Numbered from the stretch's first letter, positions 1 to 5,179 are shown. The stretch is DNA of 5,241 nucleotides from Bacillota bacterium (GCA_003511465.1 DOID01000018.1:7460-12700); one strand, 5' to 3'. The notes: generated from the letters alone by a model not told the origin. Program-made: numbers and translations.

Positions 1-19
1 GATACAACGCAAAAAGCTT
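1..19. repeat. 19-nt direct repeat, copy 1
   Basis: GATACAACGCAAAAAGCTT occurs here and again, base for base, at 1905-1923, 1904 bp away. A degenerate copy in the opposite orientation lies at 1851-1864. Copy 1 sits about 60 nt beyond the stop codon of the MATE gene, in its likely 3' untranslated region; copy 2 overlaps the stop codon of the DUF896 gene by one base. Read on the minus strand, both follow the end of a minus-strand gene. The window edge cuts off whatever lies to the left, so this could be the right arm of a second complete element like 1849-1923. Confidence 0.7.
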
Positions 20-79
20 TAGTGAATTAATTTAGTTAATATTGTATTAGTTCCATCCAAGGAGAATTTTTCCTTTAAT
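20..79. other. AT-rich intergenic end, no strong terminator
   Basis: This is the stretch downstream of the MATE gene on the minus strand. It is very AT-rich. The only GC-containing stem is a 5-bp AAGGA/TCCTT hairpin at 59-75, with no T-run after it on the minus strand, so a Rho-independent terminator for the MATE gene is not visible here. Confidence 0.5.
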
Positions 80-1429
80 TTACCCCAAAATAAGCTCCCG
101 CTCCATCATCCGCATTTCCCTGATTAACAGTATCGTGGTGATTAACGCCGCAAAAAAATCCGCTACCGGAAAGGAGACCCAAATCCCGAACAACCCAAAG
201 AACCTTGGGAGAATCAAGACAAAAGGGATAAACAGCAAGATTTCACGGGACAGCGTCAAGATAATCGCAGGAATAACTTTCCCAATGGCTTGAAAGAAGG
301 CTGCCCCAACAATTTGCACCGCTACAATCGGCACCATAAGAATAACGAGTCGCAAAGCATAAACTCCTTCTTTAATCAGCACCGCCTCCGTACTAAACAA
401 GCGAATCAACTGATCCGGAAAGAGCTGCGCCAGGCCGGAGCTTGTCACGGCAAAGAGCATACTACTAATGATGGAAAGCCGTACCGTCCTTTTGACCCGG
501 CTCAGATTTTTGGCTCCATAATTATAACCAACAATCGGCTGCATTCCTTGGACGATCCCAAACAAGGGCAAGAATAAAACCTTTGTGAACCGTTGAATGA
601 TGCCATAGATGGAGATGTCCATATTCCCACCATACACACCCAATAGGTTATTGCCAATGATAATAATCAAACTTCCTGCTGAATTCCGCGCAAAGGAGGC
701 AAAGCCAACAGTAGTAATCTCTCGCAGAATTTCCCGCTCCGGTTTTAGGTGGCGTAGTTGCACCTGAAGCGTACTATGCCCTCTTTTAAAGTAAAGAAAG
801 ACGAAGATCGCCGAGGCTAGTTGGGAGAGGATCGTCGCCAAGGCTGCGCCAAAAACCCCCATCTGAAAGGGGAAAATGAAAATATAATCCAAAATTACAT
901 TTCCAACTGCGCCAATCAGCATTGAAACCATGGCGACTCGCGCTTTTCCTTCGGCCCGAATTATATTATTGCTGGAGATTACAAAGGGAAAATAGAGGCT
1001 CCCCACCAGAATTACTTGCAGATACTCTTTGGCGTAGGGGAATAGTTCAGCAGTAGCGCCAAAGATACGCAGTAATGGATTGATAAAAATCAAACCCAAA
1101 ACGCAAACAAAAACGCCGAGCGCACTAATGGCAACGAAGGAATTGCCGGCTACACGTTGCGCCCGCTCAAAATCTTTTGCCCCCAAACTCCGGGAAATAA
1201 CCGAGGACCCCCCAACCCCGATCATCAAGGAAGCTGCCATTATCAGCGTTTGGACTGGAAAAACAATGGTTAAACCCCCGATGGCGAGATAACCAATGCC
1301 TCTACCAATAAAGATAGTGTCAACCAGATTGTACAGCGCATTCACCAGCATACTTACAGTAGCCGGAACAGCGAGTTTCATCATTAGTCTACCAATTTTT
1401 TCTTTTTCCAGCATATGTCCTCTGCTCAT
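80..1429 (-). CDS. MATE family multidrug/drug:cation antiporter (MepA-like)
   Basis: This is a 449-residue integral membrane transporter of the MATE family, which exports drugs or other cationic compounds in exchange for Na+ or H+. Length and the repeating pattern of about 12 hydrophobic segments fit the family. The N-terminal signature is clear: a short charged MLEKEKIGRL segment, then VPATVSMLVNALYNLVDTIFIGRGIG in the first helix region, followed by helix 2 with GGSSVISRSLGAKDFERA. The second half carries the family's QGMQPIVGYNYGAKNLSRVKR motif, the pseudo-repeat of the first half. The resemblance is to the MepA/DinF-like Gram-positive branch, but substrate cannot be deduced. The reading frame continues upstream to a TTG at 1450. 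I chose the ATG at 1429 because GAGGAG (1437-1442) lies 7 nt before it. The gene is monocistronic and divergent from the small plus-strand gene at 1713, with its own promoter near 1513-1542. Confidence 0.95.
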   Translation of the reverse strand: MSRGHMLEKEKIGRLMMKLAVPATVSMLVNALYNLVDTIFIGRGIGYLAIGGLTIVFPVQTLIMAASLMIGVGGSSVISRSLGAKDFERAQRVAGNSFVAISALGVFVCVLGLIFINPLLRIFGATAELFPYAKEYLQVILVGSLYFPFVISSNNIIRAEGKARVAMVSMLIGAVGNVILDYIFIFPFQMGVFGAALATILSQLASAIFVFLYFKRGHSTLQVQLRHLKPEREILREITTVGFASFARNSAGSLIIIIGNNLLGVYGGNMDISIYGIIQRFTKVLFLPLFGIVQGMQPIVGYNYGAKNLSRVKRTVRLSIISSMLFAVTSSGLAQLFPDQLIRLFSTEAVLIKEGVYALRLVILMVPIVAVQIVGAAFFQAIGKVIPAIILTLSREILLFIPFVLILPRFFGLFGIWVSFPVADFFAALITTILLIREMRMMERELILG

Positions 1430-1503
1430 GATGGTACTCCTCTTCCACAATATAGTGCTCAGCGCTTACGCCGTCACGTGATCAATTACTAATTTTGCTT
1501 TTA

Positions 1504-1531
1504 AACGAGTCTAGTATACTTCAGAACGAGT
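1504..1531. promoter_or_regulatory. Operator-like AACGAGT direct repeats around the MATE -10 box
   Basis: AACGAGT occurs at 1504-1510 and 1525-1531, start-to-start spacing 21 bp, which is two helical turns. The two copies bracket the proposed -10 element, with the palindrome AGTATACT between them. This geometry would suit a repressor binding one face of DNA over the promoter. No regulator gene is seen in the window, so this is inference from spacing and location. Confidence 0.3.
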
Positions 1532-1542
1532 TGTTGGTGCAA
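1513..1542 (-). promoter_or_regulatory. Probable sigma-A promoter of the MATE gene
   Basis: On the minus strand TTGCAC (1537-1542) and TATACT (1513-1518) are separated by 18 bp. The -10 box matches consensus at 5 of 6 positions, the -35 box at only 3 of 6. A start near 1506 would give a leader of about 75 nt. The -10 box is part of the 8-bp palindrome AGTATACT (1513-1520) and lies between two AACGAGT repeats. Confidence 0.5.
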
Positions 1543-1544
1543 CT

Positions 1545-1577
1545 AAAACCACTAGCCTTCAGGCGGCTAGTGGTTTT
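1545..1577. terminator. Perfect 13-bp stem hairpin, possible bidirectional terminator
   Basis: AAAACCACTAGCC (1545-1557) pairs perfectly with GGCTAGTGGTTTT (1565-1577) around a 7-nt loop. The A-run/T-run ends make it terminator-like in both directions, although only four T residues are present and they belong to the stem. It lies just upstream of the MATE -35 box and about 135 bp before the 32-aa gene, so it is in the transcript of neither if the proposed promoters are right. It may block stray transcription between the divergent units. Confidence 0.5.
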
Positions 1578-1588
1578 GTACCAATCGT

Positions 1589-1634
1589 CCAAAGTGTGTG
1601 ATTTTGTTCTTTCCGCCGTAAAGCAAAACTTTGG
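1589..1634. other. Bulged inverted repeat in the divergent intergenic region
   Basis: Three nested pairings are stacked: CCAAAG (1589-1594) with CTTTGG (1629-1634), TTTTG (1602-1606) with CAAAA (1624-1628), and CTTT (1609-1612) with AAAG (1620-1623), giving 15 bp in total. All unpaired bases lie on the 5' arm. It ends 7 bp before the proposed sporulation-type -10 box at 1641. It could be a structured RNA or a protein site, or chance in AT-rich DNA. Confidence 0.2.
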
Positions 1635-1640
1635 AGAATG

Positions 1641-1649
1641 CATACAATA
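1641..1649 (+). promoter_or_regulatory. Sporulation sigma E/K-type -10 element upstream of the 32-aa gene
   Basis: CATACAATA fits the -10 consensus of mother-cell sigma factors known from Bacillus (sigma K CATANNNTA; sigma E CATACA-T). No clear matching -35 (AC or ATATT) stands at the right distance; the region around 1619-1626 reads GTAAAGCA. A start near 1656 would leave a leader of about 57 nt. The match is suggestive because the gene downstream resembles small spore-formation peptides, but it rests on the -10 box alone. Confidence 0.3.
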
Positions 1650-1712
1650 AACCATCTGACGTGGGCAACTTGGTAGCTGGCGTGAACGACTAATTAGAAA
1701 GGAGATTTAACT

Positions 1713-1811
1713 ATGGGTGTAACCGATTCCAGTCGCTGTGGTAATAGCTTCTTTCCGTTTCTAATCTTCTTGATTCTTATTCTCTTGGTTTTGGGTTCAT
1801 TTAATTGCTAA
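1713..1811 (+). CDS. 32-aa single-helix membrane peptide, possibly sporulation-related
   Basis: This short gene encodes MGVTDSSRCGNSFF, then a run of Pro, Phe, Leu, Ile and Val forming one transmembrane helix (about residues 13-28), and ends GSFNC. Translation is well supported: AAAGGAG (1698-1704) sits 8 nt before the ATG, and the TAA is followed within 8 nt by a terminator hairpin. Cys9 and the terminal Cys32 lie on either side of the helix. The layout (short polar Gly/Ser/Cys head, one Phe/Leu/Ile-rich helix, terminal Cys) resembles tiny spore-associated proteins such as the YjcZ/SscA group of Bacilli, and the CATACAATA box at 1641 agrees. I cannot assign it to a family with certainty. It is also compatible with a small membrane regulator or a type I toxin-like peptide, although no antisense RNA is evident. 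Confidence 0.75.
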   Translation: MGVTDSSRCGNSFFPFLIFLILILLVLGSFNC

Positions 1812-1818
1812 AATAAAT

Positions 1819-1836
1819 AGCCCCCGCTTGGGGGCT
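1819..1836. terminator. Bidirectional intrinsic terminator between convergent genes
   Basis: AGCCCCC (1819-1825) pairs with GGGGGCT (1830-1836) around the tetraloop GCTT. It begins 8 nt after the stop of the 32-aa gene. On the minus strand the stem is followed by ATTTATTTTAG, the better U-tract, so it can also end the rlmA-GNAT-DUF896 transcript. On the plus strand the stem is followed by TAAGCTTTACT, a weaker tract that leads straight into a second hairpin. Confidence 0.8.
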
Positions 1837-1837
1837 T

Positions 1838-1857
1838 AAGCTTTACTAAGGCTTTTT
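1838..1857 (+). terminator. Second plus-strand hairpin with T-rich tail
   Basis: AAGCTTT (1838-1844) pairs with AAGGCTT (1848-1854), one G-U pair included, around the triloop ACT. The stem runs into TTTGTGTTGTT. It lies in tandem behind the GC-rich hairpin at 1819-1836 and could serve as a backup terminator for the 32-aa gene. Its 3' arm overlaps the palindromic element at 1849-1923, so the two foldings exclude each other. Confidence 0.4.
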
Positions 1858-1923
1858 GTGTTGTTATTTGATTATAAGGATTTCGATACAAATGTCTTTA
1901 GATGGATACAACGCAAAAAGCTT
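1849..1923. repeat. 75-bp imperfect palindromic element
   Basis: The left arm GCTTTTTGTGTTGT (1851-1864) and the right arm ACAACGCAAAAAGC (1908-1921) are inverted copies with one mismatch in 14, a G-U pair in plus-strand RNA. Pairing extends weakly to 1849/1923. The 43-nt centre is AT-rich and carries GATACA at 1885-1890, a hexamer repeated at the inner edge of the right arm (1905-1910). The right arm is the second copy of the 19-nt repeat at 1-19. The structure resembles a small palindromic or MITE-like element between convergent genes, but no target-site duplication is evident. Confidence 0.4.
1905..1923. repeat. 19-nt direct repeat, copy 2
   Basis: This copy is identical to 1-19, and identity ends at both visible borders (the next base is C here, T after copy 1). 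It forms the right arm of the palindromic element 1849-1923, and its last base is the final base of the DUF896 stop codon, so the element abuts that gene exactly. Confidence 0.75.
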
Positions 1924-2156
1924 CAATGATGGTGTTTACCACAATTACAGGAGTGGCAGGTACAACCCGCACCCTCTGCTTCCCTGTTCTTTTCTAATCC
2001 GACATATTCTAATTGACTTTGCAGATTCCCCTTAATAGCATCTAGATAAACTCTTCTTAACCGTTGCTGTTCATCTTTTTCTTCTTCGGTTAAACCTCCA
2101 GCTTGACTCTTGTGGTACAAAGAATTTATGCGCTCGACGATTTGGTCCATATTCAC
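1923..2156 (-). CDS. DUF896 (YnzC/UPF0291) family protein with Cys/His-rich tail
   Basis: The first 50 or so residues are a clear DUF896 domain: ERINSLYHKSQAGGLTEEEK, then DEQQRLRRVYLDAIKGNLQSQL, the two helices of the hairpin known from B. subtilis YnzC (an SOS-operon protein of unclear molecular role). The C-terminal extension is unusual. After a short acidic linker the last 13 residues are CTCHSCNCGKHHH, giving four Cys in a CxCxxCxC pattern plus four His, which suggests metal binding; this is inference. The open frame begins with GTG at 2165, but GAGGAAGG (2165-2172) would be almost on top of it. The GTG at 2156, 8 nt from that site, is favoured (77 aa), and an ATG at 2150 is also possible. 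The ribosome site starts directly after the TGA of the GNAT gene, so this is the last gene of the rlmA operon. Confidence 0.88.
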   Translation of the reverse strand: MNMDQIVERINSLYHKSQAGGLTEEEKDEQQRLRRVYLDAIKGNLQSQLEYVGLEKNREAEGAGCTCHSCNCGKHHH

Positions 2157-2172
2157 AGCCGGCACCTTCCTC

Positions 2173-2643
2173 TCATTTATTTAAATCTTTCTCGAAAATA
2201 TGTTGGGTTTTGCGTAAATCATACCCAATTGCTTTATAGAATTTGTGCGCTTCTTCCCGTTTAATATTTGAGCGTAAAGAAACTTGATGACAACCTTGTG
2301 CGCTCGCCCATTTTTCGATGGCGTCCACGAGCATTCGACCGATCCCTAACTGCCGATGGGCTTGGTCGACAACAAGGGCAGCAAGTTCACAGGCCAGATC
2401 CAGATAAAGAAATTTATACAAATATCCATGAACCCAGCCCACTATTTCCTGTTCAAATTCGGCCACAAAAATCACCTGATCAGGCCGGCCGAGAAGAGAA
2501 AGAAGACGGCTTCTTAGTTTACCCGGTTCTTCTTGGTGTCCCAATTGGGCAGCCAATTCCGCCAGGGAAAAATAATCATCAGGCACGGCTTTTCTAATTA
2601 CAACCTTTTCCTCTCTTCCATAAATAGCTTCATAAACCTCCAC
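2173..2643 (-). CDS. GNAT family N-acetyltransferase
   Basis: This is a soluble acetyl-CoA-dependent acetyltransferase of the GNAT fold. From the 2643 start it has 156 residues. The N-terminal beta strand is VVIRKAVPDDYFSLAEL. Motif A is ELAALVVDQAHRQLGIGRML, whose R-x-x-G-x-G loop (R97, G100, G102) binds the CoA pyrophosphate. Motif B is EEAHKFYKAIGYD with the usual Tyr (Y136) near the active site. Substrate cannot be told; many such stand-alone enzymes acetylate small amines or protein N-termini. Start choice is open. A GTG at 2679 overlaps the rlmA TGA (GTGA) but has its purine-rich site only 2 nt away. The GTG at 2643 has GGGAGG (2652-2657) 8 nt upstream and is preferred, leaving a 32-nt gap after rlmA. 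It is the middle gene of a three-gene minus-strand operon. Confidence 0.9.
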   Translation of the reverse strand: MEVYEAIYGREEKVVIRKAVPDDYFSLAELAAQLGHQEEPGKLRSRLLSLLGRPDQVIFVAEFEQEIVGWVHGYLYKFLYLDLACELAALVVDQAHRQLGIGRMLVDAIEKWASAQGCHQVSLRSNIKREEAHKFYKAIGYDLRKTQHIFEKDLNK

Positions 2644-2675
2644 AATCGGTTCCTCCCGTTTTGTTACCTTACTGC

Positions 2676-3572
2676 TCACTTCTCCCCTACCAACACATCA
2701 AAAGCAACGGTAATGCTTTTCAGCCTCCTTTTAATGATCTCGTCAATCTGCTCTTGATCTGCGTTCCAGGTGAGAGGGGTCATTTTAATGAGGTGCTCAA
2801 GGTTATCGCCCTTCAACTCAACCTGATAGCGGATCTGTTGTTCCTTTAGTAACTGGAAATTACTGGTGAAATGCTTTTTAACGCTGTCGTTATTGTAGAA
2901 TTCTTTATCCGTACCTTTAAAAAGAATTTCACGAAGCTCAATTAAATAGTTACTGGCCGGAACGACTTTAATCAGCAAACCTTGTTCCTTTAGGACGCGT
3001 TTAAATTCCCCATAATTGGCGGGAGCAAGAATATTTAATAGAACATCAAACTGTTCTTTTTGCAACGGAAGTTTAGCCAGGTCAGCCACAGACCAAACGA
3101 TCCCGGGGTGTTCTTTCGCTGCCACCCGGATTCCTTCTTTGGAGAGATCGATCCCAACCCCAAACAAGTTAGGGGTTTTTTTGTCTTCTAGGCTAGAAAT
3201 AATCTGGGCCAGATGGGACCCTTCTCCACAGCCCACATCCAATAAACGGATCTCGTTTAAACCTTCCTTGGTAATAGCTTTGCGTATAAGCTTACTGACC
3301 GTATTTAGCATCGGATCGAAAAAGCCACTAGCACTGATTACTCTCCGAGCGGCAAACAACTTTTTATCATAATCACTCTTCCCTTGCTTTAAAAGCAAGT
3401 TTACATACCCCTGTTTGGCTAGGTCATAATTATGTCCCCGTTGGCAAACAAGGCTGTTGGTTCTATTTACCGCTAAGTCCTTTCCACAGACCGGGCAGCG
3501 AAATAGGCCTTTATACTTGGCAAACAAATCCTGCGCGGCATCAATCTTCTTCCTCCCTTTATCCTGTGCCAT
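2676..3572 (-). CDS. rlmA: 23S rRNA (guanine-N1)-methyltransferase, RlmA family
   Basis: This SAM-dependent enzyme methylates N1 of a guanine in helix 35 of 23S rRNA (G745 for RlmA-I, G748 for RlmA-II/TlrB), next to the macrolide-binding exit tunnel. The 298 residues show the full family layout: a zinc finger with ligands C26, C29, C43 and H47, the conserved HNYDLAKQGYVNLLL stretch right after it, the AARR segment (74-77), then a Rossmann methyltransferase domain with motif I DVGCGEG (112-118), acidic D142 in GIDLS, D164 in VADLAKLPL, and the NILAPANYGEFKRVLK motif (180-194). Compared with E. coli RlmA, where the first Cys is residue 5, there are about 20 extra N-terminal residues. The ATG at 3572 is preceded by CAGGAGG, but the spacing is long (13 nt). 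Its stop overlaps the alternative GTG of the GNAT gene. Sub-type I or II is not decided here; Gram-positives usually carry type II. Confidence 0.93.
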   Translation of the reverse strand: MAQDKGRKKIDAAQDLFAKYKGLFRCPVCGKDLAVNRTNSLVCQRGHNYDLAKQGYVNLLLKQGKSDYDKKLFAARRVISASGFFDPMLNTVSKLIRKAITKEGLNEIRLLDVGCGEGSHLAQIISSLEDKKTPNLFGVGIDLSKEGIRVAAKEHPGIVWSVADLAKLPLQKEQFDVLLNILAPANYGEFKRVLKEQGLLIKVVPASNYLIELREILFKGTDKEFYNNDSVKKHFTSNFQLLKEQQIRYQVELKGDNLEHLIKMTPLTWNADQEQIDEIIKRRLKSITVAFDVLVGEK

Positions 3573-3806
3573 CTTTTCGTTGCAACCTCCTGTTTTTTCA
3601 TTTATTTATAAAGGTGATCTAACTAAACTTTACACATTTGTTAAAGAAAGCGAAACAATAGACCTATATTATTAAGTTTAGAGTGCTATTTACCGAACTT
3701 TTCGTAATTTTTGATATATGGATCCCTTCGCCGGAAGTGCCTTTTCTCCTGTCTACCTTTTATTTTAGTTAACGTAATTAATAGGATCAAGAAAGAAGGC
3801 CTCACT
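3573..3806. other. AT-rich divergent intergenic region (rlmA operon / PHP gene)
   Basis: These 234 bp must hold the promoters of two divergent units. AT-rich boxes are plentiful, for example TATAAA on the minus strand at 3605-3610 and TATATT on the plus strand at 3665-3670, but none pairs with a good -35 box at 16-18 bp. A small stem CTTC/GAAG is seen at 3726-3737. The frame of the PHP gene is open back to a TTG at 3711, but this stretch does not read like family sequence and has no ribosome site. No riboswitch or RNA gene is recognised. Confidence 0.5.
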
Positions 3807-4667
3807 ATGAGAAAGACCGATTATCATATCCATCCTAATTATTCCGTTGATGCGGCTCCGGTCACGATCGATGCATACTGTGCAAAAGCGGTAGACTTAG
3901 AGTTGGAGGAAGTCTGTTTCACGACCCACTTAGAGATCGATCCGGACCGGCGGGAGAGTGATAATTTTGTGATGGTCAACGGCAAGAAACATTCCAGCTT
4001 TGATTGGACTTGGTTGGACCATTACTTTGCCGAACTTAGGGAAGCCCAGCAAGCGTTCAAAAACACGCTTAGCGTCAAAGCCGGTGTAGAAGTCGGTTTT
4101 TTCCCCGGTCAGGAAAGGGCGCTTGAGCGGATCCTGACCAATTACCCCTTTGATTTCGTCCTGGGGGCGATTCACTGTGTTAACCATATGAATATCTCGT
4201 CCAAGCAAGAAAGCACTCACTTTTTCCAAAACAGTAGTTTAACCACCATCCGTCGAGACTACTTCAACACCTTGAGGGCAGCGATTGAAACCGGACTCTT
4301 TGACAGTATCGCCCATGTCGATCTTTATCTGCGGTATGGCCTCGTCCATTTTGGGCCTGCAGTGTTGACGGTGCACCGCGGGGTGATAGAACCGATCTTT
4401 GCCGAAATGGCACGCCGGGGAATGGGACTGGAAATTAATACCTCCAGCTGTCGGCGGGGCTTAAAGGATTTTCACCCTACCAGAGAATTAATCGGCCTGG
4501 CGGCCGACGCCGGGATTAGGGTCTTTACGGTCGGCTCGGACGCCCATGCCCTCCATGAACTTGGTGATAATATTGATGCTGCCTTAGCGCTGCTCGCCGA
4601 ATTCAACTTAACCAACCACATTTTTACACAAAGGCAGGCTTTCCCTTATATTTACAGTAGTTTCTGA
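3807..4667 (+). CDS. PHP-domain phosphatase, histidinol-phosphatase (HisJ) family
   Basis: This is a 286-residue metal-dependent phosphoesterase of the PHP superfamily, of the size and layout of HisJ-type histidinol-phosphatases, which release phosphate from L-histidinol phosphate in histidine synthesis. The expected metal ligands are all present: H7 and H9 in DYHIHPNYSVDA, H41 in TTHLE, E95 in GVEVGFF, H123 in GAIHCV, H170 in IAHVDLY, and D245 and H247 in GSDAH. The C-terminal barrel strands GLEINTSS and the GSDAHALHELG stretch also fit. The ATG at 3807 is preceded by AGAAGG (3794-3799) at 7 nt and starts where family members start. No other his gene is nearby, so an alternative phosphoester substrate is possible. 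The gene looks GC-richer than the flanking intergenic DNA. Its 3' end overlaps the convergent acetyltransferase gene by 16 bp. Confidence 0.92.
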   Translation: MRKTDYHIHPNYSVDAAPVTIDAYCAKAVDLELEEVCFTTHLEIDPDRRESDNFVMVNGKKHSSFDWTWLDHYFAELREAQQAFKNTLSVKAGVEVGFFPGQERALERILTNYPFDFVLGAIHCVNHMNISSKQESTHFFQNSSLTTIRRDYFNTLRAAIETGLFDSIAHVDLYLRYGLVHFGPAVLTVHRGVIEPIFAEMARRGMGLEINTSSCRRGLKDFHPTRELIGLAADAGIRVFTVGSDAHALHELGDNIDAALALLAEFNLTNHIFTQRQAFPYIYSSF

Positions 4668-5155
4668 TAGACGACAATATCCAACCACCGACCAAATTTC
4701 CGGCCCACTTCCTGAAGGTGGGCACATTTTTTGTACCCATTCCGCACAAATAGGTAAATACTGCGCTCATTTTCCCCACAGATTATCGCCATCAACGTGT
4801 GAAAACCCTGCTCTCGCGCCTTGCGTTCGACGTAGCTTAGCGCTGCTTTACCAATCCCTTTACCACTAGAACCATTTTTAAGGTAAATCGTAATCTCCCC
4901 GGTCCGATCATAGGCTTCCCGCTTCTTAAACTGGGTTAAAAGAATATAGCCACAGATTTTTCCGGCGTCTTTAATCACATACGTAGCATATTTCGAATCG
5001 ACAAAGACAACCAGTTCTCTGAATTCGGATAAAGCTAAGGGTTTTTCATGAAAGGTGGCCGTCGTGTTTAGCACATAGTAATTATAGATTGCTAATAAGT
5101 CCGGAATATTTTCTTCCTTTAATTCGGCAAATTCTAGCGTTTCTATATCAATCAT
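4652..5155 (-). CDS. GNAT N-acetyltransferase, phosphinothricin acetyltransferase-like
   Basis: This 167-residue cytoplasmic acetyltransferase belongs to the Pat/Bar/MnaT branch of GNAT enzymes, which acetylate phosphinothricin, methionine sulfoximine/sulfone or related amino-acid-like amines with acetyl-CoA. Features typical of this branch are IYNYYVLNTTATFHEKPLALSEF near the N-terminus, EITIYLKNGSSGKGIGKAAL as motif A (G98, G100, G102), ICGENERSIYLFVRNGYKKC as motif B, and the C-terminal EVGRKFGRWLDIVVYQ signature. The first position of the CoA loop, commonly Arg or Gln, is Ser97 here. The real substrate is unknown; members often act as general detoxifiers. The ATG at 5155 is the only ordinary start in frame after an upstream TGA, yet AAGAGG directly abuts it with no spacer, which predicts modest translation. 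A strong promoter lies just upstream. The gene is convergent with the PHP gene. Confidence 0.92.
   Translation of the reverse strand: MIDIETLEFAELKEENIPDLLAIYNYYVLNTTATFHEKPLALSEFRELVVFVDSKYATYVIKDAGKICGYILLTQFKKREAYDRTGEITIYLKNGSSGKGIGKAALSYVERKAREQGFHTLMAIICGENERSIYLFVRNGYKKCAHLQEVGRKFGRWLDIVVYQKLL
4703..4732 (+). terminator. Intrinsic terminator of the PHP gene, inside the convergent CDS
   Basis: GCCCACTT (4703-4710) pairs with AGGTGGGC (4716-4723), one G-U included, around a 5-nt loop. ACA and then six T residues (4727-4732) follow. It begins 36 nt after the PHP stop codon, oriented correctly for that gene. The same bases encode the AHLQEVG part of the acetyltransferase on the other strand, so the sequence does double duty. 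Confidence 0.7.
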
Positions 5156-5179
5156 CCTCTTAGGTAAACATTTATTTCA

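Noticed and set aside
290..577. 95-codon plus-strand open frame inside the MATE gene
   Set aside because: It is antisense to a clear transporter and its product is an unrelated His/Asn/Gln/Lys-rich chain without domain features.
1430..1450. TTG start extending the MATE protein by seven residues
   Set aside because: The seven codons contain the ribosome binding site of the ATG at 1429 and do not resemble the family N-terminus.
1080..1481. Two further plus-strand open frames antisense to the MATE gene start
   Set aside because: They are complementary shadows of a confident CDS with no ribosome site or family resemblance.
1474..1484. Overlapping palindromes TCACGTGA and TGATCA in the MATE leader
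   Set aside because: Palindromes of this length occur by chance and no known operator is matched.
2268..2849. Three plus-strand frames opposite the GNAT and rlmA genes
   Set aside because: They overlap strongly supported genes on the other strand and show no protein-like features.
3016..3675. Plus-strand frames opposite rlmA and its upstream region
   Set aside because: They are shadows of the methyltransferase; the second ends in AT-rich noncoding DNA.
3711..3806. 32-residue N-terminal extension of the PHP protein from a TTG
   Set aside because: There is no ribosome site before it, the residues look like translated intergenic DNA, and the PHP motif normally begins within a few residues of the start.
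3930..4229. 99-codon minus-strand frame inside the PHP gene
   Set aside because: It is antisense to conserved metal-ligand motifs and lacks any start signal.
5161..5172. Three-codon upstream frame (ATG TTT ACC TAA) before the Pat-like gene
   Set aside because: It is too short to judge and expected by chance; there is no ribosome site within the 18-nt leader.
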